A DNA stretch of 64,000 bases from Bacteroidota bacterium (GTDB taxonomy: Bacteria > Bacteroidota > Ignavibacteria > SZUA-365). The position numbers were made by a program, and so were the translations under genes. The notes under the pieces are model-generated. The model was not told where the DNA came from. It did not search any database and saw nothing but the letters and a program-made list of their open reading frames with translations. Positions 33,940-44,033 of the stretch are shown in pieces. The stretch covers positions 42,941-106,940 of the forward strand of contig JAEYUG010000036.1 in NCBI GenBank assembly GCA_023432805.1, given 5' to 3'. Every line of letters starts with the position of its first letter. Positions within the stretch are counted from its first letter, which is position 1.

Positions 33940-36894
33940 ATGCGCACGGCGTTGTTCTGCGCCGCATCCGCAGTCATCCTCCTCGCCGGCTGCTCCTCGC
34001 CGAAGCCGCTCGTTTCGACTCCGCCCGTCGAGCAGTCCACCCCGGCTACCGCCACCCCCGGTGACCCTTTGCTTCCGAGACCGGCGATCGTGCAGGACAC
34101 GCTGCCGCCGGTGCCGGATGTGAATCTCGCCGATGCAGAACGGCAGCTCGATCGCGTCCGCCTCCATCTGCTCAATGCGGCGCGCGCGCTACAACGCGAG
34201 GATACGCTCGCCGCGGTGAAGGAATGTGATCAGGCTGCGCATCGTCTTGACAAGCTCGGGTACATCCCGGGACTGGAGGATGATTCGACGTATGTGGCAA
34301 TGACGCAGACGCTGCGGACGCTGTACCGGCAATGTGGTCCCGCGCTCATCGCCTCGGGAGACGACAACGCGCTAGCCGCGCTGACGGCGTTGCAGGACGA
34401 ATCGATCCGCACCGACAGCATCGACATCCACGCGCTCACGTTCAAGGAGCCGCGTCCGACCACGATTCCACTGCCGCTCAACGAGCACGTCGAGAGGAAC
34501 ATCGTGTACTTTTCGACGAACATGAAGAAGTCCTTTCGCATGTGGCTCGAACGGTCCGGACGCTATTTCCCGGTCATGCGGCCGATCCTCAAGGAGGAGG
34601 GCATGCCCGACGAAATCATCTTCCTGACGATGATCGAGAGTGGTGTCAACCCGATTGCGCGCTCCTGGGCGAAATGCGTCGGGCTCTGGCAGTTCCTCAA
34701 GAGCACGGGCGAGATGTATGGACTGAGGGGAGACTGGTACAACGACGACCGACGCAATCCCGAGAAGGCCACACGAGCAGCCGCGCGTCACCTGCGGGAC
34801 CTCTACAATCGATACGACGACTGGCATCTGGCGCTCGCCGCCTACAACGCAGGTGCGGGTCGCATCGACCGCGCGATCGCGCGTGCCTCGCTTGCGGGTA
34901 TCGAAAAGCCGACCTACTGGGATGTGCGTCCCTTGCTGCCGACCGAGACTCAGAACTATGTTCCTCGCTACATCGCGGCGTCAATCATCGCACTCGATCC
35001 GGAAGCCTACGAATTCGCCGATCTCGGATGGCACCAACCCCTGCAGTACGATGTGACGCGTGTGGATGGCGCGTATTCGGTCGAGGATCTGGCTGCGAGC
35101 GCCGGACTCTCGGTCGAGGAGTTTCAGATCTACAACACGCACATGCTGCAGGCGACGACGCCGCCGGACGGGAAGGACTTCGAAATTCGCGTGCCCCGTG
35201 GACGCAGCGCCTCGTTCAGCGCCGCGCTCGCTTCGTGCCAGAAGTCGCAGGCTGTCCGCATCCAGACCCACAAGGTCAAACGCCGCGAAACGCTGGCACT
35301 CGTCGCGAAGAAGTACGGTCTGAGCGTCAAGGAACTGATGGATGTGAACGACATCCCGAAGAAGCGGAAGTTGCGTACCGGCGAAGTGCTGCAGATCCCC
35401 AGAGGAACCGTGGCGGCAGATCGCAATGCGCTCGCGGTGGCGGCTGACAATCAGTCGCGCGGGAAGTCGGGCGAACTTGACGCCGCAGATTCACTGCGCC
35501 GCACGAAGGGCCGCGATCGCCATGTGATCGAAGCACGTGCGGGTATGACGCTCGGCGGTATCGCACAGCGCTTCGGTGTGACAGTGGCGGATTTGATGAC
35601 ATGGAATTCCATGCGTCCCGATGACGTCCTGCGCAGTGGACAGGACATTGTCATGTGGCTCAAGCCGGGCGATTTCGATCGCGTCCTGCGGACGGGTGAT
35701 GCCGCAGATGCCACGGACGAGGATCGTGCTGTGGCCGAGGCACTCACACCCGCACCGCTCCCTACACCGGGGCCGAGTCTTGCGGCATTGAGTGCCCCAT
35801 CGACGGATTCACGTCCCACGACCGGAAACGACCTCCCTCTCGTGAAGGCAAGGGCACGCGCGAGCAAGCCCGAACGTCATCGCGTAAAGAAGGGCGAGAC
35901 ACTGGCCAGCATCGCATCCGCCTTCAATGTGACGATCGACAACCTGAAGCGGTGGAACAATCTCTCCACTTCGAACGTGCGTCGTGGTCGTGTGCTGAAA
36001 ATCTATCCGACGCAGAACGCAGTCGCGGGAAAGCCCGTGTATGACAGTTCGAGGATCAGGCAGGAGCGTCCCACTCCCGACAAACCGTCGAAGCCCGTGC
36101 ATTCCCATACGGTGAAAAAGTCGGAGACACTCTGGAGCATCGCCACTGCCTGGGGTGTGAGCGTCGATGAGATCAAGAGTTGGAACAATCTGCCGGATGC
36201 CACGTTGCGCACCGGACAGGTGTTGAAAATCCACGCCGCGTCAACGCCGAAGGTTGCCGCCGAGCCGGTATCGTCGACGAAGGTGACTGCCGAGCCGACC
36301 ACTCCTACGAAGGCAGTGACGGAGAAGGCGGTGACGGAGAAGGCGGCGGTCACGACTCCGGCTGCGGTGAGTTCGACGACCACGACGACTGCGGTTCCCC
36401 TTCAGGATGCATCGACTGTGGGTGCCGATGGCACGCACATCGTGCAGAAGGGCGAGAGCCTGTTCGGAATTTCCAGGATGCACGGACTGACGGTTGCAGA
36501 GATGCAGGAACTCAACGGGCTGAAGGGGACGGCGATCAATGTGGGCCAGAAGCTGCGTGTACGTCGCGATGCAGCTGCCGCCGTTGATTCCGTCAGGGAA
36601 GCCGGTGCGTCCGCACCTGCCTTGAAAGCTGCAGCTTCAAAGAAGGTCGAGTCGGTCAAGGTGGAGGCCGAGAAGAAGGTCGAGCCGGTCAAGGTGGAGG
36701 CTGCCAGGCAGGCTCCCGCCGCCGTGCAGATGAAGGACGGCCGGCGAGTGCACGTTGTGCAGGCAGGCGAGACGCTGTATTCGATCGCGAAGCAGTACTC
36801 GGTATCGGTCGACGACATCGGCAAGTGGAACAAATTGAATGCGCATATACGGGCGGGACAGGAACTCCTCGTCGATCCTCCGGCGTCGAAGTAG
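33940..36894 (+). CDS. mltD: MltD-like lytic transglycosylase lipoprotein with six LysM repeats
   Basis: 984 residues from ATG 33940, which gives a lipoprotein signal MRTALFCAASAVILLAGC; an in-frame TTG at 33874 would add 22 Arg-rich residues. The SLT goose-lysozyme-like domain (~residues 215-350) has the catalytic Glu233 in MIESG, GLWQFLKSTGEMYGL and LALAAYNAGAGRID. Six LysM modules follow (start phrases HKVKRRETLALV, HVIEARAGMTLGGI, HRVKKGETLASI, HTVKKSETLWSI, HIVQKGESLFGI, HVVQAGETLYSI), separated by Ala/Pro/Val/Lys linkers. E. coli MltD has two LysM, so this is unusually repeat-rich. It cleaves peptidoglycan glycan strands from the outer-membrane side. Confidence 0.93.
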   Translation: MRTALFCAASAVILLAGCSSPKPLVSTPPVEQSTPATATPGDPLLPRPAIVQDTLPPVPDVNLADAERQLDRVRLHLLNAARALQREDTLAAVKECDQAAHRLDKLGYIPGLEDDSTYVAMTQTLRTLYRQCGPALIASGDDNALAALTALQDESIRTDSIDIHALTFKEPRPTTIPLPLNEHVERNIVYFSTNMKKSFRMWLERSGRYFPVMRPILKEEGMPDEIIFLTMIESGVNPIARSWAKCVGLWQFLKSTGEMYGLRGDWYNDDRRNPEKATRAAARHLRDLYNRYDDWHLALAAYNAGAGRIDRAIARASLAGIEKPTYWDVRPLLPTETQNYVPRYIAASIIALDPEAYEFADLGWHQPLQYDVTRVDGAYSVEDLAASAGLSVEEFQIYNTHMLQATTPPDGKDFEIRVPRGRSASFSAALASCQKSQAVRIQTHKVKRRETLALVAKKYGLSVKELMDVNDIPKKRKLRTGEVLQIPRGTVAADRNALAVAADNQSRGKSGELDAADSLRRTKGRDRHVIEARAGMTLGGIAQRFGVTVADLMTWNSMRPDDVLRSGQDIVMWLKPGDFDRVLRTGDAADATDEDRAVAEALTPAPLPTPGPSLAALSAPSTDSRPTTGNDLPLVKARARASKPERHRVKKGETLASIASAFNVTIDNLKRWNNLSTSNVRRGRVLKIYPTQNAVAGKPVYDSSRIRQERPTPDKPSKPVHSHTVKKSETLWSIATAWGVSVDEIKSWNNLPDATLRTGQVLKIHAASTPKVAAEPVSSTKVTAEPTTPTKAVTEKAVTEKAAVTTPAAVSSTTTTTAVPLQDASTVGADGTHIVQKGESLFGISRMHGLTVAEMQELNGLKGTAINVGQKLRVRRDAAAAVDSVREAGASAPALKAAASKKVESVKVEAEKKVEPVKVEAARQAPAAVQMKDGRRVHVVQAGETLYSIAKQYSVSVDDIGKWNKLNAHIRAGQELLVDPPASK

Positions 36895-37040
36895 CTTCCC
36901 CCGAGTGTGGCGGCACCTGACGTTTTCAGCGGTCGCGTTCGCTTGCATGTAAGCATGTGGTGAGGATCTCCGACGGGGATCCCTTCCACATCATCCTCAG
37001 GAGCAGTCATGGCAGCGCGGGGTTGGGAGCAGAACGTGTG

Positions 37041-38450
37041 ATGAATTCCAAACGTGGCGGTGAAGTGACGTTCTCTCGTACGGGGCGGGTGCGATCGAAC
37101 AGGGTGCTTCGGGCGGCAAGCTTCAGCATTGCGGTCGCTGTTGCGGGAATGGTGACGTTCATCATGCTGCCGATCCTGCAGGAGCATGTCGAGCGGATGG
37201 CAACGGAAAACCTGCCGGTACTCGTTCCGGTGCGCGATGGGAAGGGCAGTCTACCTGAGGGCGCCCAGCAAGGTGGCGCCCCGCGTGGTGATGAGCCCCT
37301 CATTAACGAACCGCGTGCTGACGAACCGGACGATGACGCGCGAGCGCGGATCGAGATGAAACGGGTCCTGTATGAGGCAGCTCCCGTTGCACTCCCATCG
37401 GTTCGGTCCGGTGCGGTGACACAGTCGCCGACGGATTCGGCCGCACCCCTGCGCAGCGCCGGTCCGATTCCCTTCGCGGGGCGCATGGAGGTCGATGTGC
37501 TCGTGGCCGGCATCGATGCGAGACTGGGACGCACGCAGACGCGGGCCGATGCGCTGCATCTGCTCACATTCCACCTGCAGAAGGGGACGGTGCATATCAC
37601 ATCGATCCCGCGAGGCACGCATGTCGATCTGGGTTTTGCTGATCCATCCGGCAATATCATCTCGCATGTGCGTTCCACACGCGGGCGCGATGCGCTCCTG
37701 CGTACGGTGGCTCGGGTATGCGGGCGTCCATCGGTGGAGTGGTATGTCGAAGTGGGGTTCTCGCAGGCGATCGGCATTCTGGAACTGCTCGGCTATGCGG
37801 ATCCCATGGTCGAGCTGCAGGCGCTGCGCAAGCGCAAGGGGTATCAGCAGGGAGACCGCAACAGAAGCTGGAATCAGGGCGAGTTCATCCGTCGCGCGAT
37901 CATGCGGGAATTGCCGATGTTCGAAGGCATGACCGGCGGCATGCTGCTCGATGCAGGGATGCTGCTGGTCGACACGAATGTGCCGCGCGACGTTGCGCTC
38001 GGTCTCATCTACACGCTCAATGACGCCCGCGTCACGGAGCGTTCCGATGCTGTGACGCACAGTCTGCACGGCGCACGCGAGGGCGCCTTCGTCGCTCGAG
38101 ACGCCGACAGCGCGCATGCGGTCGCCGATGGACGCTACGCCACCATGAAACCCACGACCACGACACGCGCCGAATCGGTGCTGCGCAGCCGTCTGCGTGA
38201 GGCGAAGGGGAGTGAGTCGCGTCCCCGCGCCGTACGCGGACTCCTCTGGCAGATCGTCCAGCAGCGAGGCTGGCTGCAGATTCCCGACCGGAACCTGCGG
38301 TCAACACTGCGCGACTCGCTGTGTGCGGTGCTCGACCGGGCGCTTGCCAAAGAGGGGGATGAGGATGGACGCGCCCGCGTGCGTACGATCCTGCGTACCG
38401 ATGATCAGCTGTTTCGACGTGCGTCTGCGTCGACAACCGGGGGAAGCTGA
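37041..38450 (+). CDS. LytR-CpsA-Psr (LCP)-like membrane protein
   Basis: 469 residues from ATG 37041 (GGGAG 11 nt upstream). A single N-terminal membrane helix (AASFSIAVAVAGMVTFIMLPIL) and an acidic linker precede an LCP-like domain: VDVLVAGIDARLGRTQTRADALHLLTFHLQKG, ITSIPRGTHVDL, LRTVARVCGRPSVEWYVEVGFSQAIGILELLGY. The DxR, RxDA and IPRGT residues correspond to the pyrophosphate-binding arginines and aspartate of LCP enzymes, which attach undecaprenyl-linked glycans to the cell wall. The C-terminal ~130 residues are not recognisable. It sits directly behind the MltD-like gene. Confidence 0.75.
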   Translation: MNSKRGGEVTFSRTGRVRSNRVLRAASFSIAVAVAGMVTFIMLPILQEHVERMATENLPVLVPVRDGKGSLPEGAQQGGAPRGDEPLINEPRADEPDDDARARIEMKRVLYEAAPVALPSVRSGAVTQSPTDSAAPLRSAGPIPFAGRMEVDVLVAGIDARLGRTQTRADALHLLTFHLQKGTVHITSIPRGTHVDLGFADPSGNIISHVRSTRGRDALLRTVARVCGRPSVEWYVEVGFSQAIGILELLGYADPMVELQALRKRKGYQQGDRNRSWNQGEFIRRAIMRELPMFEGMTGGMLLDAGMLLVDTNVPRDVALGLIYTLNDARVTERSDAVTHSLHGAREGAFVARDADSAHAVADGRYATMKPTTTTRAESVLRSRLREAKGSESRPRAVRGLLWQIVQQRGWLQIPDRNLRSTLRDSLCAVLDRALAKEGDEDGRARVRTILRTDDQLFRRASASTTGGS

Positions 38451-38578
38451 CGGCCTGGCAGGTGTGGCAGCTGCGCGATCCGATCCATCAGCGGATTGGA
38501 ACTTCTGGCTCTCATCGGTATTTTCGAGGACGTACTTCCACTCCTCGATGCACTTCCTCACTCAAGCCTGAAGGCGAT

Positions 38579-41515
38579 ATGAAGCACTTTGCGTCGTTGC
38601 ACTTCGCCACGGCCATGCTGGCCGCGTTCACGTTTTTCGTCACAGCACTTCCTGCGCAGGAGATTCCCGTGCGTGCCGGTGTCGTAGTGGTCAAACTTTC
38701 CGCTGCGCAGGCAGCCGCGGGCGAGGCGGCTTCCCTGCAGGTGTTGCGCGATGCACTGGCGCCGCTCGATGTCGAGCGGATCGAGCCCTTCGTGCATGCG
38801 GCGACGGGTGGGTATCAGGCAGCACCATCCCACACGCGTGGAATGGCACCTGCGACGCTCGCAGAGCTGCAGCGGCTGGAGGCGGAGGTCTCCCGCATCG
38901 TGGCGGTGACGTATGGGGGGGACGAGAGTCCGTGGACCGTTGCGGCGCGACTTTCCGGCCGGCCGGAAGTGGACTATGCGGAGCCGTGGTTTCTGATGGT
39001 GCCGTTGTCGGTGGAGACGGCCGCGGAACCGGATGATTCGCTCTATGCACAGCAGGCGTTTCTCAAGACGATCAAGGCCGCCGAGGCGTTCGCGATCAAT
39101 GAAGGGAGTGCTGCGATCGTCATCGGCGTCGGCGACACCGATGTGAAATGGGATCACCCGGATCTGGAGGGAAACATCTGGATCAATCCGGGTGAGGACG
39201 GGCAGGACGGCCAGGGACGCAGCAGGCGCACGAACGGGGTGGACGACGACGGGAACGGGTTGATCGACGACTGGCATGGCTGGGATTTCGCGGGGGCGGA
39301 CAACAACACGCCGGACAACGACACGCGTTCTAGCAGTGGGGGACACGGGACGGCGGTTGCGGGTCTGGTCAGTGCAGTCACGAACAACCGGATCGGCATC
39401 GCTTCGATCGGCAACCGGTGCAGGATCCTGCCGTTCAAGGTGGGTCCCGATGCCGGCGGCAATCTGACGTATGCCTATCAGGCACTCGACATGGCCTCGC
39501 GCATGGGCGCGAAGGTGTTCAACGCAAGCTGGGGAAGCTTCGGCTACAGCAAGTCCGGTGAGGATGTGATCAATCTCGCCACGAGCCGCGGCATGGTCGT
39601 TGTCGGAGGTGCTGGCAATCACGGCGGCACCGAGCCTTTCTATCCGGCCTCGTATGCAGCCGTGCTGAACGCGGGCGTGTGCGATGCGAACGACGTGATC
39701 CAGGGAGCGTCGGGGTATGGTCCGCCAGTCGATGTGATGACCCCCGGCCAGGGCGCACTGACGACCAACGTGGGCGGCGGCTATTCAGCGTTCGGCGCGA
39801 CGAGCGCGGCGGCTCCGATTGCATCGGGACTCGCAGGGCTGGTCGCAGCGCATTTCCCCTCATACACGCCTGCGCAGATCCGCGAGCGCATCCGCGTGAC
39901 CTGTGACAACATCGACGCGAAGAATCCCACCAAGGCGAAATTCGCCGGCAAGGGCCGCATCAACGCGCTGCGCGCCCTGTCGGATCCCGCCACGCCGTCG
40001 CTGCGCGTGCAGTCGGTCGTGCTGGTGGATCCCAACGCCGATGGACGTCTCGATGTCGGTGAGGAGATCGGTGTGGTGGTGACCCTGCGCAACTGGCTGG
40101 AAGCCACCGGGGCGCCTGTCACCCTGGTACTCACTCCCGTGACGTTTGCCTCGAGCGTGGATGTGACGCATGGCAGTGTGACGATCGCCGCCATCGCAGC
40201 CAACGGGACGGGGGGCAACGCCTCCGAACCCATGCGGTTTACCGTGAAGACCGGTGCGGTGCCTGATGCGACGGTGATGTTCCGCGTGGACATCTCCTCG
40301 GGCGCGTACGAGGATTTCGACTTTGTTAGCGCCTCGGTGAATCCCTCATACCAGCCGATGACCAGCGGCCAACTTTCGATCTCGGTGCAGGCCAATGGCA
40401 TGCTCGGGTTCAAAGACTACCCCACTAACACGCTCGGAACACCGATGGCGCTGGGTGCGGCGGATCTGCAACTGTATCTGGGTTCGTTGATGCTGGCCAC
40501 CGATCAGGCGCACGTGGTCAGCAATGCCCGCAGCGCTGCGAATTTTCTCGTACGCGACAACGACTACCGCATTGTCGATCCCACTGTGATCCAGGCACCA
40601 TTCGGTGCGGCACGCGCGGGCGCAACCAGCCGCTTTACCGATGCGAATGCCGACTCTGCGCGCAGGGTGAGGGTCAGTGTTCTACACGAAGTGATCGATT
40701 ATTCGAACCGCGGCATCATGGATCTGCTCTTTTCGAAGTTCACCATCACGAACACGGGCGCCGCGCCGTTGATCGGACTCCGTGCCGGCATGTTCATGGA
40801 TTTCGGCGGCTATCCCCAGTACTACATCGGCTCGGTCGGATATGATTCGCTGCACCGCTTCGGATATGTAACCAAGACCGGATTCCCGACCGTCGGCACC
40901 TTTGTGATCGACTCGTTACCCGCTGCCGATGCGCGTCGGTCCACCTTCTGGGCCATCAACAACGATCCCGCCGTGCCGGGCAATCCCTTCGGCACGCTCG
41001 ACGGTTTCACGGCAGCGGAGAAATGGCGTGCGCTGTCGACATATGCAGGCAACCGCACCACACCCGCGGGCAACGTCGCCTATGTGATCACCGCGCCCGT
41101 CACGGACATCGAGCCTGGCCAGAGCGCCAGCTTCGTATTCGGTCATACTGCGGGTGCGGTCCTCTCCGTCCTGCAGAGCCGCGTGGATGCCGCGATCTCC
41201 CTCTGGCGCAATCCACCCGTCGTCTCGGTGCCGGATCTGGCGTCCGTGCCCGGCACGGCCGCGCTCGCTGCGTATCCCCAGCCGGTCCGCGCGGATGCCG
41301 GTGTGCATCTTTCCTACACGATGCCGGCAGCAGGATTCGTTCACATCGATGCCATCTCCGTGCTCGGTGTGCGCACGCGCCTGTTCGAGGGCTTGCGCTC
41401 AGCCGGGGGACACACGCTCGAGCTCTCGGCACGGATGCTTCCCCCGGGCATGTACGTCGTGACGCTGTCGAGTGCCGGCGCCGTCGCCACCACCAGACTG
41501 TTGCTCACACGATGA
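38579..41515 (+). CDS. Subtilisin-family (S8) serine protease with T9SS sorting domain
   Basis: 978 residues from ATG 38579, which opens a signal peptide (MKHFASLHFATAMLAAF ... LPAQ). After a propeptide-like part (~residues 25-150) the S8 domain shows Asp186 (GVGDTDVKWDHPD), His256 (SGGHGTAVAG), the oxyanion Asn (NASWGSFG) and Ser409 (GATSAAAPIASG), so the triad is intact. A ~450-residue beta-rich region follows with Ig-like modules, then a type-A T9SS C-terminal domain (AAYPQPVRADAGVHLSYTM ... LPPGMYVVTLSS). It is predicted to be a cell-surface or secreted protease. Confidence 0.93.
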   Translation: MKHFASLHFATAMLAAFTFFVTALPAQEIPVRAGVVVVKLSAAQAAAGEAASLQVLRDALAPLDVERIEPFVHAATGGYQAAPSHTRGMAPATLAELQRLEAEVSRIVAVTYGGDESPWTVAARLSGRPEVDYAEPWFLMVPLSVETAAEPDDSLYAQQAFLKTIKAAEAFAINEGSAAIVIGVGDTDVKWDHPDLEGNIWINPGEDGQDGQGRSRRTNGVDDDGNGLIDDWHGWDFAGADNNTPDNDTRSSSGGHGTAVAGLVSAVTNNRIGIASIGNRCRILPFKVGPDAGGNLTYAYQALDMASRMGAKVFNASWGSFGYSKSGEDVINLATSRGMVVVGGAGNHGGTEPFYPASYAAVLNAGVCDANDVIQGASGYGPPVDVMTPGQGALTTNVGGGYSAFGATSAAAPIASGLAGLVAAHFPSYTPAQIRERIRVTCDNIDAKNPTKAKFAGKGRINALRALSDPATPSLRVQSVVLVDPNADGRLDVGEEIGVVVTLRNWLEATGAPVTLVLTPVTFASSVDVTHGSVTIAAIAANGTGGNASEPMRFTVKTGAVPDATVMFRVDISSGAYEDFDFVSASVNPSYQPMTSGQLSISVQANGMLGFKDYPTNTLGTPMALGAADLQLYLGSLMLATDQAHVVSNARSAANFLVRDNDYRIVDPTVIQAPFGAARAGATSRFTDANADSARRVRVSVLHEVIDYSNRGIMDLLFSKFTITNTGAAPLIGLRAGMFMDFGGYPQYYIGSVGYDSLHRFGYVTKTGFPTVGTFVIDSLPAADARRSTFWAINNDPAVPGNPFGTLDGFTAAEKWRALSTYAGNRTTPAGNVAYVITAPVTDIEPGQSASFVFGHTAGAVLSVLQSRVDAAISLWRNPPVVSVPDLASVPGTAALAAYPQPVRADAGVHLSYTMPAAGFVHIDAISVLGVRTRLFEGLRSAGGHTLELSARMLPPGMYVVTLSSAGAVATTRLLLTR

Positions 41516-41576
41516 GAATGACGCACCCCTCATCCCCCCACATCAATCATCTTCGTTTGCCGACCACGATTCTCAT

Positions 41577-43700
41577 ATGACGACACCCTTCCTTCAGCAT
41601 GCCGACGAGATGATCGCCGGACTGCACCGACTTGCGCGCAATCTCTGGTGGACCTGGACGCCTCCGGCGCAGGACATCTTCTCCCGACTTTCCGAGCAGA
41701 AGTGGCGTTCGTCGAATCACAACGCGGTGGCGGTGCTCAATGCGATCTCGCATCAGGAACTGCGTGCTCGGCTCTGTGACCGGGACTTCTTCGAGGATGT
41801 CGAGGAAGTGCTCGCGCAGTTCAGCGCCTATGTCGAGAAGCGTGACACCTGGTGGGCTGCCCAGACCAAAGGTCGCACGGGTGATCTCGTCGCGTACTTC
41901 AGTGCGGAATTCGGTTTGCACGAATGTCTGCCGGTGTATTCGGGTGGACTCGGCGTCCTGGCCGGCGATCACACGAAGAGCGCGAGCGATCTGGGAGTGC
42001 CGTTTGCAGGCATCAGCCTCTTCTACCGCAATGGATACTTCCAGCAGAGCATCGCGCCTGACGGATGGCAGCATGAGAGCTATCCTCTCCTGGACCCGGA
42101 ACACCTCCCCGTCGAACTCGTGACCGACGCCGAGGGCAAACCCGTGCAGGTCTCGGTGGAGATCGGTCATAGCACAGTGGTGGTGCAGGCATACCGTGTT
42201 GCGGTCGGACGCGCGGTGATCTATCTACTGGATACCAACCGTCCCGAAAATGAACTGCATCACCGCGAGATCACCGCGCGCGTCTACGGCGGTGACAGCA
42301 CGACGCGCATCATGCAGGAAATCGTGCTCGGCATCGGCGGCGTGCGCATGCTGCGTGCGCTGGGGCTCGCCCCAACCGTGTTCCACATGAATGAGGGACA
42401 CAGTGCTTTCCTCACGCTTGAGCTGCTGCGCGAACGCATCGCCGGTGGGGAAGCCGTGCACGACGCGGAGGCGGGCGTGCGGCGGCAGTGCGTGTTCACG
42501 ACGCATACCCCCGTCCCTGCCGGACACGACCGCTTCACGGCAGATCTGCTCGAATTCACGCTGCCGAAGTTCCGCGAGCGGCTCGGACTCGACATGGCGA
42601 CGCTCATGGGCTATGGCCGCGAGCATGCCACCGACGACGCGCAGCCCTTCACCATGACCGTGCTTGCCCTGCGCATGAGCCGCCATGCGAACGCTGTCAG
42701 CGCCCTTCACGGCGACGTGAGCCGTGAGATGTGGCAGCACCTCTTCGCATCCCCCAGCGTGGCGGAGGTGCCGATCGGACACGTCACCAATGGCGTGCAC
42801 ATGCTCGGGTGGATGGCGCATCGCACGCGCACCTTCTGGCACAAGCATCTTGGAGACAAGTGGATCTACTACCTGAAGAACAAGGCCATCTGGGCGCAAG
42901 TGTCCGATCCCGAACTTGTGCCGGACGAGGAGATCTGGGCATTGCGCTATGGACTGCGGCGCGACTTGATCGAGTATGTGCGTCGCATGTCGAAGCAGCA
43001 GTTCGTGCGTGCGGGTGCCGACTACGACAACGTGCAGGACGAGTTGCTGAACCCCGACGTGCTGACCATCGGTTTCGCCCGTCGCTTTGCAACCTACAAA
43101 CGTGCACCACTCGTGTTCAGCGACTTCCAGCGGATCGCCGAGCTGATCAACAATGCCGACCGCCCCGTGCAGTTTGTCTACGCAGGGAAGGCGCATCCAC
43201 GCGATGACGAGGGCAAGCGCTTCATCCAGCAGGTGATCGGACATACGAAGAATCCTGCCTTCTTCGGCAAGGTGATGTTCATCGAAAACTATGACATCAA
43301 TGTGGCGCGGCATCTGATCTCGGGCGTTGACGTGTGGCTGAACACCCCGCGCAGGCCCATGGAAGCAAGCGGAACGAGCGGGATGAAAATCCTGATTCAT
43401 GGCGGACTCAATCTCAGCATTCTCGACGGCTGGTGGCGCGAGGGATACAATGGTGCGAACGGATTTGCCATCGGGCACGACGGCCAGGCTGCAGATGCCG
43501 CACAGCAGGATGCGGACGATGCTGCGTCGCTCTATGACGTTCTCGAGCAGCAGGTGATTCCAGAGTTCTACGACCGCGACGAGGCGGGCATTCCACGCCG
43601 CTGGATCGAGCGCATCCGCTCATCGATGGTCACGCTGATCCCGCAGTTCAACACCGACCGCATGGTCTCGGAATACACGAGCAACTACTACCTGGTGTGA
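41577..43700 (+). CDS. glgP: Short-form alpha-glucan (glycogen) phosphorylase
   Basis: 707 residues. The opening RNLWWTWTPPAQDIFSRL and the region AYFSAEFGLHECLPVYSGGLGVLAGDHTKSASDLG mark the short alpha-glucan phosphorylase family (GT35; TIGR02094 type). The PLP lysine is Lys604 in ASGTSGMK; the phosphate-side sequences FARRFATYKRAPL and VYAGKAHPRDDEG are present. It releases glucose-1-phosphate from storage or maltodextrin glucans. Other glycogen genes are not in the window. Confidence 0.94.
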   Translation: MTTPFLQHADEMIAGLHRLARNLWWTWTPPAQDIFSRLSEQKWRSSNHNAVAVLNAISHQELRARLCDRDFFEDVEEVLAQFSAYVEKRDTWWAAQTKGRTGDLVAYFSAEFGLHECLPVYSGGLGVLAGDHTKSASDLGVPFAGISLFYRNGYFQQSIAPDGWQHESYPLLDPEHLPVELVTDAEGKPVQVSVEIGHSTVVVQAYRVAVGRAVIYLLDTNRPENELHHREITARVYGGDSTTRIMQEIVLGIGGVRMLRALGLAPTVFHMNEGHSAFLTLELLRERIAGGEAVHDAEAGVRRQCVFTTHTPVPAGHDRFTADLLEFTLPKFRERLGLDMATLMGYGREHATDDAQPFTMTVLALRMSRHANAVSALHGDVSREMWQHLFASPSVAEVPIGHVTNGVHMLGWMAHRTRTFWHKHLGDKWIYYLKNKAIWAQVSDPELVPDEEIWALRYGLRRDLIEYVRRMSKQQFVRAGADYDNVQDELLNPDVLTIGFARRFATYKRAPLVFSDFQRIAELINNADRPVQFVYAGKAHPRDDEGKRFIQQVIGHTKNPAFFGKVMFIENYDINVARHLISGVDVWLNTPRRPMEASGTSGMKILIHGGLNLSILDGWWREGYNGANGFAIGHDGQAADAAQQDADDAASLYDVLEQQVIPEFYDRDEAGIPRRWIERIRSSMVTLIPQFNTDRMVSEYTSNYYLV

Positions 43701-43768
43701 GGTTTTTTTCCCCTGCTGGAACGCGAAACCATCCGCCACTGTTATCACACACAACACAGGAATTCGTC

Positions 43769-43969
43769 ATGACACACGCGTTTGAATATTGTGAGTACGT
43801 CGGCATCTCGACCGTCAGTATCGAGGATGCGATGAAGAAGGCCGTGGAGGCCGTGAGCGCAACCCGCAAGGTTGCGTGGTTCGAAGTGCTCTCCACCCGT
43901 GGCCGCATCGCCTCTCCGGACGGCACGCTCGAGTATCAGGTCACCCTGAAATTCGGCTGCAAGGTGTAG
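43769..43969 (+). CDS. Dodecin family flavin-binding protein
   Basis: 66 residues from ATG 43769 (AGGA 8 nt upstream). The typical dodecin order is visible: YEYVGIS-like first strand (YCEYVGISTVSIEDAMKKAVEAVS), then VAWFEVLSTRG with the Trp that stacks on flavin, and the last strand YQVTLKFGCKV. Dodecamers store and protect riboflavin or FMN. It stands 68 bp after glgP and before two peroxiredoxin genes. Confidence 0.9.
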   Translation: MTHAFEYCEYVGISTVSIEDAMKKAVEAVSATRKVAWFEVLSTRGRIASPDGTLEYQVTLKFGCKV

Positions 43970-44033
43970 GACGTCTCCACCCGCTTCGCCACGACGATCC
44001 CATTCATCGATCTCATTGTACAGGAGTTGTTCC

